Program-made: the position numbers and the translations under genes
The notes under the pieces: model-generated
The model's database searches: none
Seen by the model: the letters and a program-made list of their open reading frames with translations, nothing else
What the model was told of the DNA's origin: nothing
Source: Ampullaceana balthica
Taxonomy: Eukaryota > Mollusca > Gastropoda > Lymnaeidae
DNA: 64,000 nucleotides
Direction: 5' to 3'
Assembly (NCBI GenBank): GCA_944989445.1
Contig: CALYLW010000495.1
Location: 248,001 to 312,000, forward strand
Part shown: positions 36,501 to 45,680 of the stretch, in pieces
How positions within the stretch are numbered: the first letter of the stretch is position 1
How the letters are laid out: every line of letters begins with the position of its first letter

Positions 36501-39500
36501 AGAACTAATATACCTGGATTTAATTACCAATGGCCCATTCTTAAACACATTAATCAATTATATCATCATCTAGAACTTACTCTGACATCTCATACTGTGA
36601 CAGTGCCAATGTTTCTGACATATCAGTTTCCAGGTCATCAACAGTATCCCAGCCTACTTTGAGACGCCAAGCAAGATGTTTAATTAGGACTCGCATTCTT
36701 GAATCATAGCAACCTGTTAAGTCAGCAATTTTACTTTCATTATTACAAGACGGCCTTCAAATCAAATAAGTCATTCGCATTATTTATCTACTCACCCAGA
36801 CACATTTTAAATTTATTTCGACCACTATTAGCTGAATTGGTATAAAACAATAGTAATATAAAGCAATAAAAACTGTATGGGGTAGGATTTTTAAAATAAA
36901 TGTGAAGAATATATCTACTTTGTTTATACCTTGGCCGATGCCAATTGCCAGTAACTGAGATATAATTGGCTCTGCTCCGTCCTTCAAAACCTCCTCAGCG
37001 AGCAGTATGTCAATGTAGGGATCCATATCATCAAGGCCTTGACCTTGAAGCATCGCCCGCACTGACTCACACACCTGTTACAAGTTAAAAATTTCATGAG
37101 GAAAGGCTATGAAAGTTTCGATGCATACTTACATTTTTAAACTAGCTCCAAGAGGATTGGGATCAAATAAAGATTATAATTATAAGTCTATTTAAAAAAC
37201 AAACAAAATGAACAAACAAAACAACATATATAAGCTTTAATTATGAAAATATTAACATGTTTACTTATTGTTATGCATCCCCTTTACGCTCACACATTGT
37301 GTTCAATGCATATAATATTTTGTTTGAATGCTATAATATATTCTTCAAAATATGTATGCTGCATGTACAGTAGACTATTTGTTCCTTTAAATGCCAATGA
37401 ACAATATGAAGAATGTTTAAGCACAATAAAATATCCATTAATTTAAAAACAATTGAGAGATTTGTATCTATACATTAAAATTTTGGTGTTTGTAGTATCA
37501 TTTTTTTTCCTTATTATTAAGCATTTATCCCCTTTTTTTCAAAATTTTTGTACACAATCATCTGCTTACAGGACCAATCTTTGGGTAGCATCACTTTTAC
37601 TGTTGTCCCATAGGTTTGTAAAATTTTAATGTATTCAAATGAAAAAGTTAAATATTAAAATTAAGTAACGAATAATTGCATATTTGTCTTCATCATAATC
37701 AGTCTTGAATACACCTTTAAATTTACTCATTAGTAACCTGAACAAAAATAACTACGCACTTTTGATTAATCATAATTACTAGAATAAGTCTAAATATTGT
37801 ACTGATAATGGAGAAACTAATTTCAAGACTAAAGCGCAATATAAAAACATAATTTAGAGAAATAGTTTTTAAAAACTTACCTGCTGAGGCTGTTCAAGGG
37901 CTATCAGTATGATGGCAAAGGTTTCCTCACGAAATTTACTGTTGAGTTAATTATTCAAAAATTATCAATAGAATTAAGAGTACTGTAAACTTATATGTTG
38001 CTAAAAAATGTTAATGCACACACAAACTTGAATTTTTTTTAAAGAACAGAGTTAATTAAAGCAAAATAAAGTGACAAGTATTTACCCATCATAATCAGCA
38101 TCAAATAATGAATGCAGAGCAGTGGCACAAAGTGCAGCATATGAAAACTGAGCAACATCACTTATTTGTTTGTGGATGGGAATTATGACACCTGTACAGT
38201 AGAGTAAAACTTGGTCAAAATAAGGCAGTGAAATTCTTGTTCCTCCTTGGTGTGCACAGATAAAGAATATTCTTAAGTTGGTAAAAGTGCAGTTTTGGCA
38301 CGCATATTATTTCGAGGCAAATTTTAATTTTCTCATGAAAACCTTCTTTTTTTAATCAATTAAATGAATTAATATATGTTATAATTTAGCTTTTACAGTG
38401 CTAATTTTTAAGGCTTTTTAATTTCTAAGGCATTTTTTCAGCTCTCAAAATACTTAGTCCAAGTGAGATACATCGATTTTGTTTACCTAGCACCCTTCTT
38501 GCCAGTTTCTTTACCTACAAGCTCATGATATTTTTCTAAATTAAAATTTTTTGCGTCATTCATTTATCTATTTTACTTTTCTTAAAAGATCAATAAATAA
38601 ATTACAGAAAATTTAATTTTTTTGTTTTCCGTGACTATATGTTTGATTCTTATTTTGTTTGTTTTTCAATTTGTCTTAAGTTAAAATTTCATTAGGTATC
38701 TTACTTAAACAACCTGGCAAGTAGGGTGTTAAATAAATAAAATGGATGCTTCATGTTCAAACTATGTATCGTTGAGAGCTGAAAAAATGCTTTAGATACT
38801 TAGTCTAAGTCCTCTTACTAAACTTTTGCTCTTATTCTAACATGACTGCAAACTCCCCAAAGATGCATTACGTTCCGCTTCATCTTGGAAGCATTGTGCT
38901 TCTTTTTTTTTAAATCGAACAATTATTTTACGATGCAACTCGCCTTCCCCATAGTCGACAATTCATTTTACTTTTTAAATTATAACTTAATTATTAATAT
39001 AGATGTTGGTAGCGTTACATGTCGCAAGCTAGCCAGGAAGCAGCTGCTACGACCATTTTTCGTGTACCAATAGGGTTTGAGCTACACTCGCGGTACTCCC
39101 CTTCCAACGCATAACAATAACATTTTTTAAAAGAAAATAACAGTTTTGATATTAATGTGGTAAGCTTACGTCAAATGCCTTTGACTTGCAGGAAAACTGT
39201 CACTTAATGACCGAACTCGAATTTGAGGAACGATTAATTGTTCCTCAAATTTAAAAAATGCTTTGATTTTTTAAAAACATTTTTTATTATTAATAAAATT
39301 ATTTTTTTCTTTTTTTTAATTCACTATTTTGATGCCAGCGTCACAGAGAGCTAAACACTAGGGGCGGCACATATAAGGCGCTTTGATATCAAATCAGACG
39401 ACGCGGGGCGAAAATAATATCCATTCTCTTGCTGGTTCACAAGACATAGTAAAAATAGGGTTAACCGGTCTTTTTTTGAGCGGTTAACCGGTCCTCAATA

Positions 39501-42500
39501 GTAATAGTAATAGTATTAGACCTGCCAGCCGTATTGTTTTATAAATTTCGGCTGGCTTACACAATTTTTCGGCTGATATCCGGATTAGCTGGATTTTTCC
39601 GAAAATTTACATTTGCAGCAACATATTCGTAAACATCATCCAGGGATGTTCCAGCAAGTGTTACAGGTGCCGGTATGTTGAGAGATGGGCAATTAATTTT
39701 GAAGAAGTCAACAAAACCATCTTTAGCCACATTTTCAAAGGCGAGCAAGTCTCTAAAGAACCAGATAACAATATCTCTTGTCAGTTCATGACTTGATGTT
39801 GCCTGACATTGACTGTTGCCTTCTCCATACTTACGGAAATATCCCAAGATTTTATTTGACTTTTCTTGACTTTGTACTGACCCACTGTGCTAGACACTTA
39901 AATGAAGATTCATATTGCCGCATTGATGTAAATGCGGCAAAATTGGTTACTTTTGAAATGTGACCCTTGTCACCCAATGACTGCTGAGCAGTGAGACACA
40001 CTTATCACCCAATGACTGCTGAGCAGTGAGACACCCTTGTCACCCAATGACTGCTGAGCAGTGAGACACCCTTGTCACCCAATGACTGCTGAGCAGTGAG
40101 ACACACTTGTCACCCAATGACTGCTGAGCAGTGAGACACACTTGTCACCCAATGACTGCTGAGCAGTGAGACACAGCTGACAATAAACACGACCTTCATC
40201 TACATTTCTCCCATCAGCAGAGAACAGGCCACCAAAATATTTCCAGCATTGTGCTTTAGAATTTCCATGTAAGCTAGGCGGTTTAGGTTTTATTTGTAGG
40301 GTTTTAATGAAATGCCTCTCTTCCAGGTTTAGATGACATTTGAGTTCACCTAAAATCCTCATATAGTCATTAAGAATTGTTACATCAGAAATGGTGTAAC
40401 ATAAAAAGATAATCCTGCAGTTTTAGCAAGTATATTATTTCACTGCGAATTTTAATTTTCTCATGAGAACTTTTGTTTTTAATTTCTTAAATGCATATAT
40501 ATATGTTATATTTTAGCTATTATATCGATAATTTGTAAGGCTTTTTAATTTGTAAGTCGTTTTCGGCTCTTAACGCTACATAATCAGAGTAGAGTAGGAT
40601 ACATCCATTTTGTTTATCTAGCACCCTACTTGCTGTGTTGTCACAGCAAAAGGCTAAATGAAATTTTCTCACTTACAAAAGAATTCAACACCTAGTAATG
40701 AAATAAAAAATGAAATTTTCATTAAAATATATATTGATCTTCTAAGAATCCTAAAATAGATGAATGAAGCCTTTTTTAAAACATCTGCAGTCAGTAAATT
40801 TGTTTAAGCATGGGTCGTTCCAGGTAAAAAAAATCTAGCTAGCAGGGTGCTAGATAAACAAAAATGATGTATCCTATTCTGATTATGTAGCGTCAATGGC
40901 CGAAAAAGCCTTATAAATTTAAAAAGCCTTACGAATTAGGGCTATAATAACTAAAATATAACATATATAAATGCATTTAATAAATTAAAAATAAAAGATC
41001 TCACGAGAAAATTAAAATTCACAGCAAAACAATTTACGTGCTAAAATTTCAGGATCACCCTTAAAAATCATCGTCATTAGTTATTGACTAAACTAGTATG
41101 TAGTTAATTGAAACAATTAATTTAGGCTTACCTATCAGCTAGTAGAATATCGTTGAGCCATAATTGAGTAATAATAAATCGACTATTTACGACAAAGCTT
41201 AACGATAACTTAAATTAATTAATTTATTTGTATTTTAATTAGTATATTTTATAAATTAAGATTGTAAGAAAAAGATAACTTTCAAGAACTGTATCAATGA
41301 TTATTTAGGTTTAAAAAAACTGTACAAATAACTCATTTTTGTCACACTTTCGGCGACGGTTATTCTAAAAATGCACTCGATCTTAAAACGGAACGCAATT
41401 AATCTTAAGAAAACAAAAACATTGCGTTACGGCGGCTCGTTCATTTTTCGCCGGATTTACGGTGGACAAAATACAGCGGCTAATGCGGTGCGCCGCACAT
41501 TTTCCGGCGGATTTTCGGCAGACAAAAATTTTGCTGCGTATTCGGCGCGCAGCATCGGCTGAGGGGTCTTAATAGTATAGTAATAATATTAAAATAACAA
41601 TAATTAATAATGTAGCCATGTGTAGGCTTATAATATACAGTATTTCAAGTCAAACAATAAGGTGGAGGATTATAGCCATCAAAGTTTATTTGTTTTTATA
41701 ATATAGAAACCGAACACTTTTAATGTTGGAACCGAACAACACCAAACGCACCCATACGTCACTCAGTCACTACTTCCCAGTGCATCCCGGTGCGGTGTAC
41801 ATGGTGCGGCGCTATGTGGGTACTATGTGGGTATGCACAGTGTGTACACTACTACAGACCAGGGGCAGTGTGTCACTGGCCCACCGGCGTGCAGTAAAAC
41901 ATACTCTAGCAGACGGCTACAAATAATATTTAATTAATTATTACTAAATTACTTGTCAATAACCAAATAAATTTAAGAAAATGTAACAAGAAAAAACATT
42001 ACTGAATTACTGGCATTTCCTATAATTTATTTAGCAACGTCCTAAAATTAATTAAAATTTCTTATTTTAATAAGAGTAGCAATTACCAACAACCCCTTAA
42101 TATTTTCTTGATAAGGGAAGGTGACTCGGTGACGATCAGCATTTTCTTAGTTTTAGACTAAGCTCATCACACTTAGAAAAATCATAACTTTTTATACCAG
42201 CTTTTGTTTTCAACAAAATAAATTGATTTGGGTTATAAAATGAATTAAGTACAACTAATTGTTAACCTCTATAAAATAACTCCCCAAATTAAAATTATTT
42301 TATGCAATTTATGTACATACTGACCAATGAGAATAAACCCCTCATCACTAGAACACACTCACACAGCTTGCGTGAAAATGATACCAGTGTGTTTGACAAA
42401 ATTTACCCTCTTCGTCACTGATGACAAATTACACAAATATTCAAAAATTGTGAAGTAAAACACAAAATGCCTGTGTGGCCAAAAGACCGAATATAAAATC

Positions 42501-43183
42501 GCCATTACAGTATTTGCGTGAATTTACGACATGCGCAGAACGAGTATCGAAGGACCTACTTCATCGAGCGAAGCTCATGTCAGATTGCAATTTTTAAAAA
42601 TTATATGTTTGTCATTAAATGCACATCAATCAAGTTTTTTTACCTTTTAAAATTCATTTATTGGCTTACCTAGTAATTAGTAATGAGTCAGTAATGAGAA
42701 CTAAAGACTAATGATTAGTCTTAGTATTAGTATGAGCATAATTAAAATTAAAGCTTTAACTTTAGTCGCAACTGTAAGCACATGACATGGACGACATGGT
42801 ATATAAATAATCAATTTATTATTATTATATTTTGTACGACTAGTCGTAGCAGCATACAACTCGGCGGGATGTTGCTAGTGTTACGACTGGTCTTAGCACT
42901 ATCACTAGCAACATCCCGTCGAGTTGTCTGCCTTTACTTTAACTTTGTGATTGTGACTTTTTTGTCGTAGCAGCAGACAGTTCGTATTAATATTATAACA
43001 AACTTTTCAGCCTATTTGTGACTTCAAGTTGTAAAATAATAAAAAGTTCAATATGCATACGTTAAAAACTTAATAAATACCTAATGGGATTTCTTTTTTA
43101 CGAATATGTTTTTCTGATGATCCTTCAACACTAAATTTATGCTGCAAATTCCCTGGATTGTTGTCATTACTTCGATCCGCCAT
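23728..43183 (-). CDS. TMCO4: TMCO4-like protein (DUF726), 14 exons, 780 aa
   Basis: Exons in transcript order: 43183-43081, 38191-38086, 37938-37881, 37074-36930, 36713-36581, 33834-33737, 31713-31570, 31089-30943, 29807-29646, 29074-28938, 27382-27298, 25338-25221, 24954-24837, 24516-23728. They total 2343 nt and every junction keeps the frame. The N-terminal helical region (about 1-200) is followed by a lysine-rich stretch. A Gly/Ala-rich membrane segment follows (about 199-262, LGGGTLIG...[13 protein letters not shown]). Next come the blocks [22 protein letters not shown] and AIAWPSAL...IDNPW, then the nucleophile elbow GFSLGAR with Ser422, the blocks [10 protein letters not shown] and VNGYCRGDWLL, and an acidic Ser/Asp/Glu-rich tail. 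These are DUF726/TMCO4 family blocks; yeast Mil1 belongs to the same family. The enzymatic role is unproven. The tail makes it longer than the vertebrate protein. The homology call is from recall of the family. Confidence 0.9.
24837..24954 (-). CDS. TMCO4: TMCO4 exon 13
   Basis: Acceptor AAAACAG, donor GTAAGT. It encodes [20 protein letters not shown] and ends HNIDLSDV. Confidence 0.93.
25221..25338 (-). CDS. TMCO4: TMCO4 exon 12 (GC donor)
   Basis: Acceptor TTTTTAG. It encodes [18 protein letters not shown] and ends KIVNGYC plus AG. The donor is GCAAGT instead of GT. The only frame-keeping splice into exon 13 uses this GC site and restores CRGDWLL. Confidence 0.92.
25455..26928 (+). mobile_element. 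1.47 kb pogo/Tigger-like element, copy A (TMCO4 intron 11)
   Basis: Left end CAGTCGAAACCGGTTAAGTC; the right end is the complement of CAGTCGAACCCACTTACC. TA flanks both ends (25453-25454, 26929-26930). A close copy lies inverted at 60218-61750. There is no coding capacity. The termini and TA target fit a Tc1/mariner-pogo-type non-autonomous element. Confidence 0.85.
27298..27382 (-). CDS. TMCO4: TMCO4 exon 11 (nucleophile elbow)
   Basis: Acceptor ATCTTAG, donor GTATGA. It encodes [19 protein letters not shown], with the G-x-S-x-G elbow (Ser422) of an alpha/beta-hydrolase fold, then CLEELSKRK. Confidence 0.95.
27529..28212. repeat. 76-bp minisatellite, 9 near-identical copies (TMCO4 intron 10)
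   Basis: TGGCAAAGGTATTTTCCTAA begins at 27529 and every 76 bp thereafter. The first unit has CACGTATTC where the others have CATGTATTC; otherwise the copies are uniform. It lies between exons 10 and 11 of TMCO4. Confidence 0.97.
28649..28903 (+). mobile_element. LINE 3' end fragment (antisense in TMCO4 intron 10)
   Basis: It encodes [20 protein letters not shown], then [13 protein letters not shown] and a stop after KMQD, the same LINE tail as at 10795-11063. The 3' UTR contains the stem-loop GACGCAATAATCTTCTGTAT + AGAAGGAGCGTC, followed by five GATAA-type tail repeats ending at about 28903. The copy is 5'-truncated, as expected for target-primed reverse transcription. Confidence 0.85.
28938..29074 (-). 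CDS. TMCO4: TMCO4 exon 10
   Basis: Acceptor GCTTTAG, donor GTATTC. It encodes [20 protein letters not shown], then [11 protein letters not shown] and VLLARQQ. A LINE 3' end finishes only about 35 bases beyond its donor, within the intron. Confidence 0.95.
29646..29807 (-). CDS. TMCO4: TMCO4 exon 9
   Basis: Acceptor TCCCCAG, donor GTAAGT. It encodes [20 protein letters not shown] and ends EALKYTVLN. Highly characteristic of TMCO4. Confidence 0.95.
29886..30355 (-). mobile_element. Non-autonomous Helitron-like element, copy 3 (TMCO4 intron 8)
   Basis: Reverse-complement relative of 711-1238. On the minus strand it starts TCCCTTATATTAACTTCACC after an A and ends near TTTTTACGGGTTTGTTTTA. The final CTAG part present in copy 1 is absent, so the 3' end is truncated. 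Confidence 0.65.
30943..31089 (-). CDS. TMCO4: TMCO4 exon 8
   Basis: Acceptor CTTTAG, donor GTTGGT. It encodes [19 protein letters not shown] and, later, [15 protein letters not shown]. The donor GTTGGT is weak but frame and homology support it. Confidence 0.92.
31177..31350 (-). mobile_element. tRNA-derived SINE, 5'-truncated copy (TMCO4 intron 7)
   Basis: On the minus strand it reads from AATGGGTACCTAACACTAGT through GTGAACGCTGCATCACTTGC, CATGGTCTGTGGACGCAATA and a stem-loop variant to a GATAAGACAAGACAAC tail. The tRNA-like head is missing. Confidence 0.8.
31570..31713 (-). CDS. TMCO4: TMCO4 exon 7
   Basis: Acceptor TGAATAG, donor GTAAAC. It encodes [20 protein letters not shown] and on to FGVAGAGLT, the Gly/Ala-rich hydrophobic core of the family. 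Confidence 0.93.
31911..33720 (-). mobile_element. 1.8 kb DNA transposon with GGGGCCGTCCATAAAG termini (TMCO4 intron 6)
   Basis: The left end GGGGCCGTCCATAAAGTATG matches the complement of the right end (AGGGGCCATCCATAAAGGAC). Both are followed by subterminal C-runs with TGTCACAA motifs. A smaller relative lies at 43541-43764. I could not define a target duplication. The element holds minus-strand coding remnants at 32868-33490. A separate segment rich in GGCCGGATTT motifs at about 32120-32360 looks like a nested insertion. I cannot assign a superfamily. Confidence 0.65.
32868..33490 (-). pseudogene. Zinc-finger transposon protein remnants
   Basis: Two open pieces on the minus strand. The upstream one (33490-33263) contains [31 protein letters not shown], then KYHNMKCC and [14 protein letters not shown]. 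The downstream one (33152-32868) contains a C2H2 finger [20 protein letters not shown] followed by H. The pattern 'K..D..CC...R.....LP.RFLPPP' recurs, as I recall, in uncharacterised transposon-related proteins of invertebrates. Frames are interrupted, so this is not functional. No catalytic domain is visible. Confidence 0.5.
33737..33834 (-). CDS. TMCO4: TMCO4 exon 6
   Basis: Acceptor ATTCCTAG, donor GTGAGC. It encodes a Lys/Glu-rich coiled stretch ([17 protein letters not shown]) and then [16 protein letters not shown], the start of the membrane segment. Confidence 0.9.
33835..36580 (-). other. TMCO4: TMCO4 intron 5, mostly unique AT-rich sequence
   Basis: 2.7 kb without a recognisable transposon. 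The only exon-like item is the 43-nt segment at 35842-35884, listed separately. The rest is AT-rich without coding signals that I can see. Confidence 0.5.
35842..35884 (-). other. Possible alternative TMCO4 exon (43 nt)
   Basis: Flanked by a good acceptor (TTTTTATCACAG) and a GT donor (GAGAG|GTACAA). Spliced between exons 5 and 6 it would shift the frame and reach a stop in exon 6. Read instead from its own ATG, it encodes [14 protein letters not shown] and joins exon 6 in frame (EEKLEK...). It could be a poison exon, an alternative first exon, or chance. Confidence 0.3.
36581..36713 (-). CDS. TMCO4: TMCO4 exon 5
   Basis: Acceptor TTAACAG, donor GTAAGT. It encodes [18 protein letters not shown] and ends ALSQYEMS. 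The 'GYDxRxRVL' block is characteristic of the family. Confidence 0.88.
36930..37074 (-). CDS. TMCO4: TMCO4 exon 4
   Basis: Acceptor TTGTAACAG, donor GTATAA. It encodes [14 protein letters not shown] and continues to [12 protein letters not shown]. Leaves one base for exon 5. Confidence 0.85.
37881..37938 (-). CDS. TMCO4: TMCO4 exon 3
   Basis: 58 nt with acceptor CTCAACAG and donor GTAAGT. It encodes [19 protein letters not shown]. Entry phase 2 matches exon 2, and it exits in phase 0. Confidence 0.85.
38086..38191 (-). CDS. TMCO4: TMCO4 exon 2
   Basis: Acceptor ACTGTACAG, donor GTAAAT. It encodes [20 protein letters not shown], then [10 protein letters not shown]. The 'YAALCATAL' block fits the TMCO4 N-terminal region. 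Confidence 0.85.
38285..38810. repeat. Foldback-type repeat in TMCO4 intron 1, copy 1
   Basis: An arm starting GTGCAGTTTTGGCACGCATA, running to GATACATCGATTTTGTTTAC + CTAGCACCC, is partly complemented by sequence at about 38715-38800 (AGGGTGTTAAATAAATAAAA, then ATGTATCGTTGAGAGC). The left arm is homologous to the element at 40411-41062. Confidence 0.55.
39557..40362 (-). pseudogene. Decayed BED-finger hAT transposase (N-terminal half)
   Basis: The upstream piece (40362-40180) contains a BED-type zinc-finger start [13 protein letters not shown]...YCQLC. After a 35-bp minisatellite the lower piece resumes with [10 protein letters not shown] and then, in 39847-39557, [32 protein letters not shown] and DDVYEYV. 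This resembles the region after the BED finger in ZBED-type hAT proteins. No C-terminal catalytic part is seen. Antisense relics inside TMCO4 intron 1 run in the same direction as the gene, but stops, frameshifts and the inserted array rule out an exon. Confidence 0.65.
39968..40178. repeat. 35-bp minisatellite inside the hAT pseudogene, 6 copies
   Basis: The unit is CACCCAATGACTGCTGAGCA + GTGAGACACACTTGT; CACCCAATG starts at 39971, 40006, 40041 and 40076 and continues at the same spacing. It grew within the former coding sequence between the BED finger's second cysteine pair and its following 'GHIS' block. Confidence 0.93.
40411..41062. repeat. Foldback element with ~230-bp inverted arms (TMCO4 intron 1)
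   Basis: The left arm (about 40420-40645) has GTATATTATTTCACTGCGAA, TTTTAATTTTCTCATGAGAA, GGATACATCCATTTTGTTTA and CTAGCACCCT. The right arm (about 40840-41055) is the reverse complement with scattered differences. About 190 bp of unrelated sequence separates the arms. Transcripts across it would form a long hairpin. Confidence 0.75.
41063..42848. other. TMCO4 intron 1, upstream part
   Basis: No exon is seen. A short CG-rich segment (41341-41570) with repeated GGCGG and TTTTCGGC motifs stands out in AT-rich surroundings and may be the end of a DNA transposon. 41720-41925 also has above-average GC but no recognisable product. Confidence 0.35.
42849..42931. repeat. Near-perfect inverted repeat, ~30-bp arms
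   Basis: The left arm GCAGCATACAACTCGGCGGG + ATGTTGCTAGTG (42849-42880) pairs with the right arm CACTAGCAACATCCCGTCGA + GTTGTCTGC (42903-42931) with few mismatches. The loop is about 22 bases. It lies 150 bp inside intron 1 from the TMCO4 first exon. Confidence 0.85.
43081..43183 (-). CDS. TMCO4: TMCO4 exon 1 (start codon)
   Basis: ATG at 43183-43181 in the context AAATATGGCGG. It encodes [14 protein letters not shown]... ending EIPL, with one base left over. The donor is GTATTT. The first-exon call rests on frame continuity into exon 2 and on the promoter-like sequence just upstream; homology is weak in this stretch. Confidence 0.75.
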
Positions 43184-43232
43184 ATTTGTTTGTTGCGAGA
43201 ACTTTTACTTCCGGTTACAATAGCCAATCATT
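43184..43232 (-). promoter_or_regulatory. TMCO4 proximal promoter: ETS site and CCAAT box
   Basis: On the minus strand, reading towards the start codon: TGATTGGC (43230-43223), a CCAAT box in reverse orientation, then ACCGGAAGT (43215-43207), an ETS/GABP-type site, then the ATG at 43183. There is no TATA box. These sites, about 25 and 40 bases before the ATG, are typical of housekeeping metazoan promoters. Start site not shown. Confidence 0.55.
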
Positions 43233-43540
43233 GCAAAGAAGAAAAAAATCTATCCGAACGATTTACTTCATTTAATGACCTAAAATGACGTAATGTCCTT
43301 TACATACATAAATATAATATATATAATAGCGTATCACCCGTCAAAAATGACGAAAGTTTTCAAAATAAATACACATAAGATTAAAAAATAACGTAATACA
43401 GAACTTTCATTTATTTTATTTATTTTTATTTGATTCATTTATTATCAATAATTATCATATTGAACAATTTTATGCGGAACGTTCGAAAAGAGTTATATTT
43501 GGTGCAGTAATGTTTGGTGCGCACTATTGAACAAATCAGC

Positions 43541-43764
43541 ATGGAGGGGGTGTAAGAAAGTGTGACAATTTGTGACAGGAGGGGGGGTCCGGCCATGTGT
43601 GACGTCATGGTGTTTTATATTAAATTTTAATTATTGTGTAAATAAAAAACAAAATTTTTGTTCGAATGTGTGACGTACTTTATTTGTACAAGATTTGTGA
43701 CAGGGGGAGGGGGGAGTTAAAATGGTCAAAAATAGCGTGACGTACTTTATGGACGGCCCCTTAC
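43541..43764. mobile_element. Short relative of the GGGGCCGTCCATAAAG element
   Basis: The right end reads TGACGTACTTTATGGACGGC + CCC and is the complement of the 31911 terminus. The left part (GGGGGTGTAAGAAAGTGTGA, then TTTGTGACAGGAGGGGGG) matches the other subterminal region, but the outermost left terminus is missing. It lies about 360 bp upstream of the TMCO4 start. Confidence 0.7.
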
Positions 43765-44022
43765 ATCCATTACGGGAATTATGTATGTTGATATATATTT
43801 TTATATAGGATAGGTAATAATGTACCCATCTGCGTTGGCCTTGCGAATTTGCGAAATTCCAGTTAGACTACTAGTTAGTTCTACTATTCTCACTATTTTT
43901 ACTACTCAGTTAAACCCCTTGAGATAACTAACAACCAGAACTTAACATAATTTTTTTAAATTATTTAATTTAATTAATTTTAAAAAAACTTAGTTCAACA
44001 GAATTGCTTTTGATTTGTTAGC

Positions 44023-44127
44023 CAGCAATACAGAATTTATATATTTATATTTAGTTATTTATTTATTTTTTCAGCAATACAGAATTTATATATTTATATT
44101 TAGTTATTTATTTATATTTATAACTCA
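44023..44127. repeat. Tandem duplication of a 50-bp AT-rich unit
   Basis: CAGCAATACAGAATTTATAT + ATTTATATTTAGTTATTTAT occurs twice in succession, separated by a short T-run. Confidence 0.8.
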
Positions 44128-45221
44128 TGAGACATGTACAGAAGAATAGATGAACTGACAGGTAGAAAGACTACCAATGGGACAGGCTGTCTAAGATCCA
44201 AGGAAGGAGATATCATAATGGGTACAGAAGATAAGAGAAGAAGATGGAACGAGTACATCCGAGAGTTATTTATATAGTAGTGACAGACAAGAACCGAAAT
44301 AGGAAACCAACAAGGATGGACCACCAATAACTCGTGGAGAAGTCAAGAAGGCCTTACGTCGAATGAAAACCAATAAATCTCCAGGGCCAGATAAAATAAC
44401 AAAAGAAGAACTAGAGGCATTAGAGGAGACCGGAATAGATACAGTAGTAAAACTTTTGAACGACATATACAACACAGGATATATCCCAAAGGAGCTTAGA
44501 AGATCAATCTTTATAGCACTACCCAAAAAGCCAGGTGCGGTGGAATGTGAGGACCACAGAACAATAATAATTAGCCTTATGAGCCAGGTTCTAAAGATCT
44601 TGTTAAGAAATCATCATGAAAAGAATGAGACCCCGTATCACCCCGGAAATATCAGAACAATGTGGTTTTGTTGAGGACAAAGGTACCAGTAATGCTTTAT
44701 ATATGATCAGAATGATAGCAGAAAGAGCCATAGAGGTCAAGGCAGACTTGTACTTCTGCTTTCTAGACAGAGGCGTAACTAGGTTTTTGGCGCCCTTGGC
44801 TAATTTATTTGTGGCGCCCTTAATAAATTGACAAAGTTTCCATTCTAGGATTTTTCATTTGTTAGAAAAATGATTGTATTTCTCTTATTTTATTTATGAC
44901 ATTAATTAAGTGGTCTGACAGTGACAGTCATACAACGTATTACGAAAAAATGCATAAGACAGGAACAATACTAATTGCAGTTTATTATTTACTAAATAAT
45001 ACCAAATAAATTGGTGGACAAAACGGGATATTAATGCGTGAAAAAATAAAAATAAAAACTTGAAGTACATAACATGTATTATACATAAAAACAATAGTGA
45101 CAGTGTGTCATACTCACTATATCATGCATAACGATAAAAACTCACAATTAAAAGTAAATTTAAGTAACACTCCACCAACTACAGCTCACCACTTCAGTTA
45201 GCTGGCGTATTGGCGTGTTGC

Positions 45222-45495
45222 TAATAAGTCGGATCTCTGTAAGCCAAACTCAGGGGGGGGGGATAGAATTCGGCTTACAGAGTTTTCGAGTTAGGAAACT
45301 GGAATAATAGGCTCAGATTAATCAAGGACAATGTTGATTTTGAGAAAGGGGGGGGGGACAGCCATAGCGGCTAGTAGACTTGACGGGAAAGAGGTGCGGT
45401 GATTCATATGAAAGGAGCCAACTTGCTTTGACATACCGACACAAGCTTGTGAGAGGAGACACCTTCCCTCCCCTCCCCAACATTATTCCCTCGAC
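45222..45495. repeat. Inverted partial copy of the neighbouring pogo MITE interior
   Basis: Stretches such as GCCAACTTGCTTTGACATAC and CTTACAGAGTTTTCGAGTTA + GGAAA are complementary to parts of the 45681-46321 element (near 46060-46265). Both halves have the same G-run followed by a GGAGACACCTTCCCTCCCCT-like block, so a second, fragmentary insertion of the same family in opposite orientation is likely. Confidence 0.6.
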
Positions 45496-45680
45496 AGTGG
45501 GATCGGGATAGTAAAAATTTTCTTTTTAAAAGAAAGACTGTAAAATCATATTGACATTTGTATGATAAGAAGCACTGCAAAGGCCACAAACATAATAAAA
45601 ATATTATAATGGCTAAAATGAAATATATTTAAATATAATTAATTATTCAATATTTTGTTACCAAGGATAAAAGTGAAATA

